Part shown: in pieces, positions 43,604-52,000 of the stretch
How positions within the stretch are numbered: position 1 is the first letter of the stretch
How the letters are laid out: every line of letters begins with the position of its first letter
Assembly: GCA_036384915.1 (NCBI GenBank)
Contig: DASVLJ010000015.1
Location: forward strand, 62,001-126,000
DNA: 64,000 bases
Direction of reading: 5' to 3'
Source of the DNA: PKWO01 sp036384915
Lineage (GTDB): Bacteria; Pseudomonadota; Gammaproteobacteria; Burkholderiales; Burkholderiaceae_D
The notes under the pieces: generated by a model
Seen by the model: only the letters and a program-made list of their open reading frames with translations
Database searches by the model: none
What the model was told of the DNA's origin: nothing
Position numbers and translations under genes: made by a program

Positions 43604-44710
43604 ATGTTCAACGCCCCGCTAGCCGAACAGCACCGCAAGCTGTTTTTCCCGGATCGCCAAACGCTGGGCCGATATTGCCTGGCCAGCGACTACCGGCTTG
43701 ACCTGTTTTCGACAGGCGAGGGCGGTTTTGCAGCCTGCCTGCGTTACGGGCCGCCCGGCGACACCAGGCTGCTGGTCTATGACGGCGGTTCGGCCGAGAC
43801 CGGCAAACAGATCGTCGATCATCTTCGCCGGCATGGCGGCAACCCGGTCATCGATGACCTCGTATGTTCGCAGCCCGGAGGAGAGCAGTGCCTGGGGCTG
43901 TTCCCGATTCTGGAAAACCTCGAAGTCAGGCAATTCTGGATGCACCGGCCCTGGCTGTACTCGGATGCGGTATCGCAGCATCTGCATGGCCGGCATGGCG
44001 GCGATACGGCCCTGGCGCGTCACGTCGGCAACACGGCGGGATTGTCCTTCATGCTGGAGAGTCTGGCGCGCCGGCGCAAGGTGCCCGTCGCTGAACCGTT
44101 TCAAGGCGCGCAAATCGGGCCGATGCGGGTCATGTCGCCGCATCGGGATTGGTACATCCACCGCCTGGTGCCGGGCTTTATGGTTCCTCCGGCCGAGATG
44201 CCCCGTCGGACGCCGGAATTCTCCCGCTTGCTCGAACGCATCGGCGTTCCATGCGGGCGCCCATGCTCTCCCGACGTGGAATCGTTGGACGAATCGGGGG
44301 AATGTCGCCCGGAGATGGAGAGCAGCGTCGTGCTCTATGGCTTGATCGGCGGCGAGGGCATTTTATTGACTGGCAATGCCGGGCTCGGCTCGCTAACCAA
44401 TGCGGCGGTCTATGCGGAGCATCTCGGCATCCGCGTCTCCGAGCAGTTGAAATTCTTCCAGGTGCCCGCTTCCGGCGACGCCAATCACTTGTCGCCATCT
44501 ATTCTTGATCGCCTGATCGGTGCGGCACGGCCCCCGTCAGAGAAGCCGCCGCATCTGTCGGCTTTCCTGCCGCCGCCGTCCGGAAGGCCGGAATTGCCGC
44601 ATCGCGCCGTCGTCCACGCCTTGGCCGAACGCGGCGCGCAAATCGCGCGGACGGAAGGTCGAATTTTTTTCGGACGCTCGTCTTTGACAAGAGCGAGCAG
44701 CCATGATTGA
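43604..44710 (+). CDS. degenerate metallo-beta-lactamase-fold protein
   Basis: A 368-residue protein resembling the MBL domain of ComEC/Rec2: a LLVYDGGS strand, a LVxS-x4-GLxPIL turn and a later ILLTGNAGLGSL strand followed by a VPASGDANHLSPSI segment. The metal-binding HxDxDH motif is replaced by SQPGGEQ (89-95), so it is unlikely to be a metal-dependent hydrolase. No membrane helices are present. ATG 43604 has AGGA upstream; an in-frame TTG at 43580 is possible. It overlaps the next gene by 8 bases and follows the kinase gene by about 100 bases. Confidence 0.65.
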   Translation: MFNAPLAEQHRKLFFPDRQTLGRYCLASDYRLDLFSTGEGGFAACLRYGPPGDTRLLVYDGGSAETGKQIVDHLRRHGGNPVIDDLVCSQPGGEQCLGLFPILENLEVRQFWMHRPWLYSDAVSQHLHGRHGGDTALARHVGNTAGLSFMLESLARRRKVPVAEPFQGAQIGPMRVMSPHRDWYIHRLVPGFMVPPAEMPRRTPEFSRLLERIGVPCGRPCSPDVESLDESGECRPEMESSVVLYGLIGGEGILLTGNAGLGSLTNAAVYAEHLGIRVSEQLKFFQVPASGDANHLSPSILDRLIGAARPPSEKPPHLSAFLPPPSGRPELPHRAVVHALAERGAQIARTEGRIFFGRSSLTRASSHD

Positions 44711-45050
44711 TTGCGCTGCCGCGATGAAGCCGGCAGCGGCAAACATGGGGACCGCCGAACATGAGCCGGGCGCCTGGCATTTGCTTTCGCTTGGCGAGGA
44801 TTTCTATCTGTACGTGCGCACCGGCTTGCACGGCTACGCATTTTGGCTGCTTGTGAAGCTCGACGCGCGCGAGGCGGCCGGCTATCGCGCGGGAGGGGCG
44901 GTTTTCTTGCAAGACCTGGTAAGACGGATCGTACGCAACCCGTATTCCTACTTTGCGCGCAATGCTTGGATCGATATGCAAAAGGCCGTGTTTGATGCGC
45001 TGACCGCCTGGCACAATGGCCCAGGCAGGTTGCAAGCTGCAAACGTTTAG
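44703..45050 (+). CDS. hypothetical protein overlapping the MBL-like gene
   Basis: A 115-residue protein with no recognised domain. It is rich in aromatic residues (GEDFYLYVRTGLHGYAFWLL, then NPYSYFARNAWIDM) and shows a beta-then-helix pattern without signal peptide or membrane helix. An 8-base overlap with the upstream MBL-like gene suggests coexpression and perhaps a complex. Codon bias matches the neighbours, which supports it being real. Confidence 0.6.
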   Translation: MIDCAAAMKPAAANMGTAEHEPGAWHLLSLGEDFYLYVRTGLHGYAFWLLVKLDAREAAGYRAGGAVFLQDLVRRIVRNPYSYFARNAWIDMQKAVFDALTAWHNGPGRLQAANV

Positions 45051-45153
45051 GTCAAGAGCCCAAAAGCCGAACCTGCCTGCAACGATCAGGAATGCAGCAA
45101 CCGTGGGGCTGGCTGCTTCAGCCTCGGCTCAATATCGGCATGCAGGCGCACCG

Positions 45154-45372
45154 CTAATACGGACTTTTTTTCTGCCGGAAAAGCGCGCGGTCTATCGACG
45201 CGACAAAATGATAAAACGGCGAGATGCCTTTTCCGAACGGTTGGGGCGGCTTGACCGCGCGCCCGATCTTGCGCAGGTATTCATATCTGGTGTTGGCGAA
45301 ATCCAGGCTTGGGTAGACGCCCCGGATCCACCGGCGGGCGGACCTTGAATAACCCCACACTTCGTATTTCAT
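45154..45372 (-). CDS. small hypothetical protein
   Basis: A 72-residue basic, aromatic-rich protein (MKYEVWGYSRSARRWIRG at its start). The ATG at 45372 is supported by GGAGTGGAAAG just upstream. I do not recognise the family. It converges on the 115-residue hypothetical gene and diverges from the pilus operon, and could be a small regulatory partner, but nothing proves it. Confidence 0.5.
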   Translation of the reverse strand: MKYEVWGYSRSARRWIRGVYPSLDFANTRYEYLRKIGRAVKPPQPFGKGISPFYHFVASIDRALFRQKKSPY

Positions 45373-45460
45373 CTTTCCACTCCTGCAATCCCCACGCTTC
45401 GACGTCAAACGACTCGAACGCGCCCTGATGAGATTTCATCATCCGGCATGCTTGCGGGCA

Positions 45461-45506
45461 ATCCGACATGTGTCGGATGGATTTTGGTGGCTGGATTTGT
45501 GACAAT
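45461..45506 (+). promoter_or_regulatory. CCGACA-type operator and -10 of the pilus operon
   Basis: ATCCGACA-TG-TGTCGGAT (45461-45478) is a perfect palindrome. After exactly 22 bases comes GACAAT (45501-45506), a four-of-six -10. No normal -35 exists, as for a class II activated promoter. The same layout occurs at 56420 and 61391, and in reverse at 57309. Confidence 0.7.
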
Positions 45507-45591
45507 CCGAAAAAAAATAGCGTAGTCCGTCCTGGAGTTCGATTTGCATCCATCTGGATGCGGCGCTCAATTGCTTATGAGGAGTTCCCAA

Positions 45592-46077
45592 TTGCTTATC
45601 TCTGTCGTCAAATCGCGTCAGTCGGGGTTCACTCTGATCGAACTGATGATTGCCGTTGCCATTATCGCCATCCTGTCGGCCATCGCCTTGCCATCTTATC
45701 GGAGCTACGTCATCAGCGGCGAGGTTGCCGAAGCGACCAATAACTTGTCGGCACTGCGCGCGAAGATGGAGCAATATTATCAAGACAACCGCACTTATCT
45801 CAGCAGCGGCACCATTTATTCGCCGTGCGACGCCACCAACAGCCTGCCGACGCTCAACGGCGGCCTGAAGTATTTTCAAATCGATTGCACGAGCAACGGA
45901 AAATGGACCTCGACAAGCTATACGCTGACAGCGACCGGCACCGACGGCAAACCGACGGCCAAATTCGTGTACACGCTGGACAATAACAACAATCAAACAT
46001 CCAGCACACCCGCCGGGTCCGCCTGGGGAGCGGCAACTTGCTCCAGTACCTGGAAAACGCAAAAGGCGGGGTGCTAG
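45592..46077 (+). CDS. pilE: type IV pilin (PilE-like)
   Basis: Prepilin with a class III signal: a short basic leader, then G/FTLIELMIAVAIIAILSAIALPSY with Glu at position 5 of the mature protein. Four cysteines in the globular part (two in SPCD and IDCTS, two near the C-terminus) can form disulphide loops. The start used is TTG at 45592, seven bases after AGGAG, giving MLISVVKSRQSG as leader. An ATG at 45577 without ribosome-binding site is the alternative. It heads the pilus operon and is preceded by the CCGACA-type operator. Confidence 0.88.
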   Translation: MLISVVKSRQSGFTLIELMIAVAIIAILSAIALPSYRSYVISGEVAEATNNLSALRAKMEQYYQDNRTYLSSGTIYSPCDATNSLPTLNGGLKYFQIDCTSNGKWTSTSYTLTATGTDGKPTAKFVYTLDNNNNQTSSTPAGSAWGAATCSSTWKTQKAGC

Positions 46078-46078
46078 C

Positions 46079-46669
46079 GTGATAAGGCAGCGCCGCGCGA
46101 GCGGGATGACATTGATTGAAATCGTGGCAGCCATGCTGATCATCTCGCTCATGGCGGCTCTGGCCTTGCCCTCGTTCAGAAGCTGGACCGCTAATTCTCA
46201 GGTGCGCAGCGTGGCCGAAACCGTGCAAAACGGATTGCGTGCCGCACAAGTCGAAGCCTTGAGAAGAAGCCGCCAGACCGCATTCGTATTGACCAATTCC
46301 GCGCCGACGGCAAACGCGGCTGCTGTTGCAAACGGCACCAACTGGTATGTGCAGGTCTTGCCGTTGTTCAGCGGCGAGCAGGTGCAGGATCCTGTGACGC
46401 CAGCCAGCGGATCGTTCGGCAAAACTGTGTCCGGGGTTGCCGTGACCGGGCCCGCGCAAGTCTGTTTCAATTCCATGGGGCGCTTGGTCACCAATGCCGG
46501 CGCAACTTTCGCCGGCAGCAGCTGCACCGCGCAGACCTCGGTGACGACCTACGATTTGACGCGTGCCAATGCCGACCACCCGCTGGAAGTCCAGGTGCAG
46601 CCGAGCGGGCAGATTCGCATCTGCGACAAGACGCGCACTTTGAGCGCCAATGCGCCGGACGGATGTTGA
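46079..46669 (+). CDS. fimT: minor pseudopilin FimT/GspH-like
   Basis: A 196-residue prepilin-like protein beginning with GTG one base after the pilE stop. The cleavage site is G/MTLIEIVAAMLIISLMAALALPSF. The domain organisation (SVAETVQNGLRAAQVEALRRSRQTAF) is that of FimT/GspH minor pilins, and some FimT proteins bind DNA during uptake. Cysteines near the C-terminus may form a disulphide. Confidence 0.82.
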   Translation: MIRQRRASGMTLIEIVAAMLIISLMAALALPSFRSWTANSQVRSVAETVQNGLRAAQVEALRRSRQTAFVLTNSAPTANAAAVANGTNWYVQVLPLFSGEQVQDPVTPASGSFGKTVSGVAVTGPAQVCFNSMGRLVTNAGATFAGSSCTAQTSVTTYDLTRANADHPLEVQVQPSGQIRICDKTRTLSANAPDGC

Positions 46670-46677
46670 GGGACACA

Positions 46678-47112
46678 ATGGGTAGCGGAAAACAGATTCC
46701 GGCGCTGCGGGCGCCAAGGGCACCAAAGGCAAGGCCGGCCCGGTCAAGCGGCTTCACGCTGATCGAGGTGCTGGTGTCCGTACTGATATTTGCGGTGGGG
46801 CTGCTCGGCCTGGCTGGAATGCAGGCGCGTGCCGTCCAATTTTCCTACGATGCGGAAGACCGCATGCGCGCATCCGTCATGGCCGACGAGATAGTCGCTG
46901 CCATGTTGACGGCCAACACGGTGAGCTTGCCCGGTTCGACGGTCGACGCCTGGAATACGCGCGTGGCGAACGCGGCCGTCTCTGGCCTGCAAAACGGGGT
47001 AGGGACCGTGACGACCGACTCGAACGGGCTGACCACCGTCAAGATCACCTGGTCTTCGCCGGCGCATAGCGGTACGTATTTCACGCAATTCATGCTTCCG
47101 CCCTCAACATGA
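46678..47112 (+). CDS. pilV: minor pilin PilV
   Basis: A 144-residue minor pilin. A long basic leader precedes the cleavage site G/FTLIEVLVSVLIFAVGLLGLAGMQ, the typical PilV helix. ATG 46678 is chosen for GAGGGA upstream; an ATG at 46663 overlaps the fimT stop. It overlaps pilW by 4 bases. PilV, PilW and PilX with PilY1 form the priming complex at the pilus tip. Confidence 0.88.
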   Translation: MGSGKQIPALRAPRAPKARPARSSGFTLIEVLVSVLIFAVGLLGLAGMQARAVQFSYDAEDRMRASVMADEIVAAMLTANTVSLPGSTVDAWNTRVANAAVSGLQNGVGTVTTDSNGLTTVKITWSSPAHSGTYFTQFMLPPST

Positions 47113-48356
47113 AGCGCAATCCTGCCGCCAACTTGAAAAAGCACGAGGGTTTCAGCCTGGTGGAGCTGATGGTCGTGCTGGTGATCGCCTCGTTCATGTC
47201 GTTGGCGATTTTCGGCATCATGGCCTCTACCGAATCGCAGAAGCGCACCATGACGGCGACCAATGATGCGACCCAGGCCGGCAACTACGCGATGTACCAG
47301 TTGGACAAAATCATCCGCGCCGCCGGGTCGGGCTATGGCAGTCTGTGGCAGACCGCCTACGGCTGCAAGCTGTTTGCCACGCACTCCAATAGCCAGATAC
47401 TGCCTGTTCCGACGACGACGACCATGGCCGCGCCGTTTGCCAGCCTGAATTCGACGTTGAAAGGCAAATATGTGCTTGCCCCGCTGTTGATCGCCTCGCA
47501 AGCGACGACGGGGACGACCGACACCAGTTCCGGCGGAGCGCAAGCCAAGCCGTCCGATGCGCTGATCGTGATGTCCGGCTCGGCCGGCTATGGAGAATTT
47601 CCCGTCACGCTCACAGCGGCCACGGAAAGCAGCTTCTCGCTCAAGACGTATTCGGGTTTCAATGCCGGCGATTTGATCCTCGAAGTCAACGATACGGCAA
47701 GCGGCTCGGCCTCCAATTGCATCATGCAGCAGGTGGCGTCCAATTTTGCCTGGTCGTCGGCATTGACTTCCCTGCCGTTGGGAGGCGCCTATTCCGGCAG
47801 CCCGATCGGCACCGCGGACATTACCGCCAACATCAGCGCCGTCTCCAGCGTGGTCGATCTCGGCAATGCCACCAACGGCAATCTGCCGTCCTTCCAGATC
47901 ATCGGCGTGGGGGCGAACAATGTGCTCAACAGCTACGACCTGCTGCAGGGCGGCTCCAGCGGCTCCAGCGGCAGCACGTCCGTCAACCCGAGCGCGTTGG
48001 CCGATAGCGTGTTCGAAATGCACGCCTTGTACTACACCGCGGACAGTACGTCGGGCACGAACATGAGCTGGCAAAGCCCCGTGGCGCCCAACTTCGACAT
48101 TGCCACGCTCGAGAGCGGAACGACGGCTGCGCAATTGACGATATCGCGGATCAAGGCGATTCGATTGGGCTTGATCATGCGATCGGCATTGCCCGAGAAA
48201 AGCGTGGTAACGCCCAATCCCATTACTCTGTTTTCCGACCTTGGGGCAAGCTTCACCTACACGCGCACGTTGAAAGGCAACGAGCAAAACTACAGGTATC
48301 GCGCCATCGAAGCCACGATACCGCTGCGCAACTCGCTGTTCCTGACGTCGGAATGA
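47109..48356 (+). CDS. pilW: minor pilin PilW
   Basis: A 415-residue prepilin with the cleavage site G/FSLVELMVVLVIASFMSLAIFGIM. The large C-terminal part (DKIIRAAGSGYGS, YTRTLKGNEQNYRYRAIEATIPLRN) is that of PilW. It is somewhat longer than the commonest PilW. Its start overlaps pilV (ATGA), and its end overlaps an alternative pilX start. Confidence 0.87.
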   Translation: MKRNPAANLKKHEGFSLVELMVVLVIASFMSLAIFGIMASTESQKRTMTATNDATQAGNYAMYQLDKIIRAAGSGYGSLWQTAYGCKLFATHSNSQILPVPTTTTMAAPFASLNSTLKGKYVLAPLLIASQATTGTTDTSSGGAQAKPSDALIVMSGSAGYGEFPVTLTAATESSFSLKTYSGFNAGDLILEVNDTASGSASNCIMQQVASNFAWSSALTSLPLGGAYSGSPIGTADITANISAVSSVVDLGNATNGNLPSFQIIGVGANNVLNSYDLLQGGSSGSSGSTSVNPSALADSVFEMHALYYTADSTSGTNMSWQSPVAPNFDIATLESGTTAAQLTISRIKAIRLGLIMRSALPEKSVVTPNPITLFSDLGASFTYTRTLKGNEQNYRYRAIEATIPLRNSLFLTSE

Positions 48357-48364
48357 GGAAGGCC

Positions 48365-48991
48365 ATGTCCATCTCCACTCGAACTGCCGCACTCGTTGCC
48401 CCACGCAAGAGGCATCGCTTGCCCGCGCGGAGACGGCAGCGCGGCGTCGTCTTGTTCATCACCTTGATCGCCTTGCTGATCCTGATGATTTCCGGCATCG
48501 CGCTGGTCCGGTCATTCGACGCGTCCCTGACGCATTCCGGCAATATCGCGCTCAAGCGCGACTTGATCAATCAAGCCGAACGGGGAATCAACGCCGCCGT
48601 TGCCAAGCTCAATAGCGGTGCGCTGAGCGCCGATGCGGCGCGCCAGACGACCTCCGCTGCCAACAATTATTCCGCCACGACCTTGCCGAGCGACAGCCAC
48701 GGCATCCCGACCATGTTGACCGGCGCATCGAGTTGGTCGATGTCGCAGGACAACGATATCGTCGACGCGACCTCGCACGCGACCATCCGCTACGTGATCG
48801 ACCGCATGTGCAACGCCAGCGGCGTGGAGACAACCACGAATTGCGTGTATTCGACGCCCAAGGTGTCGGGCGGCGACAACCGGGAGCAACGGGCCGCACC
48901 GGCCAATTTGCAGATCGTCTACCGGATCAGCGTAAGGGTTACCTCGGAAAACCAAACCCAGACGTTCGTGCAAACCACGGGCTATATGTAA
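48365..48991 (+). CDS. pilX: minor pilin assembly protein PilX
   Basis: A 208-residue protein with the PilX N-terminal pattern RQRGVVLFITLIALLILMISGIALVRSFD; it lacks Glu5, as PilX proteins do. ATG 48365 was chosen because AGGA lies five bases upstream; ATG 48353 overlaps pilW but has a weaker site. PilX, PilV and PilW connect the major pilus to PilY1. Confidence 0.87.
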   Translation: MSISTRTAALVAPRKRHRLPARRRQRGVVLFITLIALLILMISGIALVRSFDASLTHSGNIALKRDLINQAERGINAAVAKLNSGALSADAARQTTSAANNYSATTLPSDSHGIPTMLTGASSWSMSQDNDIVDATSHATIRYVIDRMCNASGVETTTNCVYSTPKVSGGDNREQRAAPANLQIVYRISVRVTSENQTQTFVQTTGYM

Positions 48992-49057
48992 GGCGCCAAG
49001 TAATCCAGTTGTACCAGTTGTGACACGAATGACCCGATCTTTTTCCCAGGCCGAAAC

Positions 49058-52000
49058 ATGACACATCGCATCGACCCGATATCCATCCCGGCATCCAGCC
49101 CGCTGTCAAGATTTTGGGCTGTTGTCGCGGCAAGCCTGACGGTATTTTTACTCGCTTTGGCCATCCTTGCGCCGCGCGCCGCGCTCGCGCAAGTCGATTT
49201 GGCCGACCAGCCGGCTAGCCAGCCCAAGGTCCCCAACAACCTGCTGCTCACCCTGTCCGTCGAATACCCGACCGCGGTGGGCGTGGCCTACCCCTACGTT
49301 CCCGGCGCCTATACTGCATCGACCTGCGCCAACGGCGGTTCCAGTTCGCGCGGCACCGGCATGCCCTACTGCAACCTGACGAGCTCTCCCTATCTGGGCT
49401 ATTTCGATCCGGCGAAGTGCTATGTTTACATCACCAGTTCGTCGGACCCGAATGCTCCGTATTTCAAACCTTATTCTGCGGCTTCGACCACGACCAACAG
49501 CAATAGCACCACAGGTTACGGTTGTTCCAGTTCCAACAGTGTGCCGCTATGGAGTGGCAATTGGCTCAATTGGGCCAGCATGCAGACACTTGACGTGTTT
49601 CGCTGGGCACTCACCGGCGGCTATCGTGCTGTCGATACGTCCAGCAAGACCATCCTGCAAAAAGCTTGGGCGTCCAACCAGGGAAGCTTTGGCAACCCTA
49701 CCTCCAAACACCCAAATATCGACGCCCCCGACAAATCGACGGTGAATTCGACCGATATTTCCGCTTCTACGCCGTTCCAGGCGAGCGCCGGATGGGCCGC
49801 TGTCAATACGCGCATCGGCAGGCTCGGTTACGTGATGTGGGTCACCGGAAATAGTCCAAACCTCGACGAGGTTGCCAGCAGCCCCACGTCCTCGACTAAT
49901 CCTGCCTTGGGTTTGAATGCGGACAAACCCGGCAAAGCGCCTACCGCGATGCCGGTCGCTTACGCAGGGCAAAATTCGTATGTCGACAGCGACAACGACA
50001 ATTACGCCGATCCGACCCAGATCTACGCATTGCAGATCCGGGTCCAGGTGTGCGATACGAGCGTCGCGGTCGAATCGAATTGCAAATACTACGGCGCGAC
50101 CTCGACCAACTACAAGCCCGAGGGGCTGATCCAGCAATATGCGATGAGTACGCGCTTCGGGGTCATGGGCTACCTGCTGGACAGCACCGATACGCGTGAC
50201 GGCGGCGTGTTGCGCGCGTCGATGAAATTCGTCGGTCCGATGCAGCCGGTCATAGGGTCTTCGGATACGGCGAACAGCCTTGCGGAGTGGTCGTCGACGG
50301 ACGGCACTTTCCTCACCAATCCCAGTCCGAACGACATCGTCCTGTCCACCACCTCTCCCACGCCGGCAGCCACCAGCGGCGTCATCAACTACCTGAACGG
50401 CTTCGGCTACACCAATTACCTGTACAAGGGTTTCGACCCGGTCAGCGAACTTTACTACGCAGGTGTCCGTTATTTCGAAAACGTCGGGCCTGATGGTGCG
50501 CCCAGCGGCTACAGCGCCGCCACGCCGACCACCAGTTCAGCTCCCGTGTCCTGGGTCAGCGGCACCGGCGCGGGGTCTTATTCAGGGAACCTGGCGGCAG
50601 GCATGGCCGACGGTTTTCCGGTCGTCACCACCTGGACTGACCCGATCCTGTATTCGTGCCAGCTCAACTACATCCTCGGTATCGGCGATACCAACACCCA
50701 CGCCGACGCCAACATCCCCGGTTCGCCGCTGCCGTCGGGCGATACGAACGAAGTGGCTCCCATGCCCCTCGACAACGTGTTGAGTGCGGTTTCCTACAAT
50801 GGGCAGACCGGTGTCGGTGCGGCCAACTCAATGCTGGCTGCGCTGGAGAATCTGCCCGGCACCACAGGCTTGGTACCTATTTGCTGCGAGGGCGCGACGT
50901 ACAACATCGCCGGCCTGGCTTACTATGCACACACCAACGATTTGCGGCCGAACGATTTCAAGGCATCGGACAATCTCAACACGGACGGCACCAAGAAGTA
51001 TACGCAGACGATCAACGGCACGTTCTGGCTCGATGTCCAGGAACACCAGTCCTACACCGTCAATAACCAGTATTACATGGCCACCAAGTGGGGAAGCTTT
51101 GCCATTCCTCCCGGATTCCAGCCTTGGGCGAAGACCAACACCAACACCAAAAATGTGCCGCAACTGACGACGACGGTCGGCGGCACCACGATCGTCTCCC
51201 CGATGAGCGTCAGTTCCTGGTACACCAACGGCTCGGTGCAGGCCAATCTGGGATCGGCATGCGACACCACGGCCGACGGCACCAATAACGGCAGCAGCGC
51301 CTCTTGCAACTGGTCGCCGGACGCCTATTTCTCGGCGCTTGACGCCCGCTACATGGTCGATGGCCTCAAGGCTGCCTTCTCGAAAGCGGGCAGCGGCGGC
51401 ACGGGCTATGGCACGGCTTTCGCCGCGGTCTCGGCGAATATCACCTCCACCAGCGGCAATGTCGCCTATTCAAGCAGTTACACGCCGTCTCCCGCCTGGT
51501 CGGGAGACGTGATCGGAAGCAGCGTCACCTTCGATGCCGCCGGCAACCCCAGCGCAAAGAAAATCTGGAATGCCGCGAGCATCCTCAATGGCGACGGCAC
51601 GGCGGCAACGACTGATCAGATGGCCAATCTTGCATCGAACCGCGTGATCGTGACATGCTGCCAAACCGGCGCTCCGGCAGCCAATTCCTCCTACACGCCG
51701 GCAAGCGCGCTCGCCGCCGGTTCCTGGGGCCTGCCTTTCGAAGCAGGCGACCTGGCCGGAACCTCGTTCGCGCGCACCAATTACGCAAGCTTCGCCGACG
51801 TGCCGAACGTGGCGCGGGCGAACCAGAGCAAGACGAATTTCCTCAATTATCTGCGCGGCGACCGTTCCGGTGAAATCTGCGTGCCGAGCAGCACGACGCA
51901 ATGCAGCGTGACGACCGGCTACTACCGCACGCGCACGACGCTTCTCGGCGACATTGTCGATTCGCAGGTTACCGCGGTCGGGCCGCCCTCCGCGTCCTAT

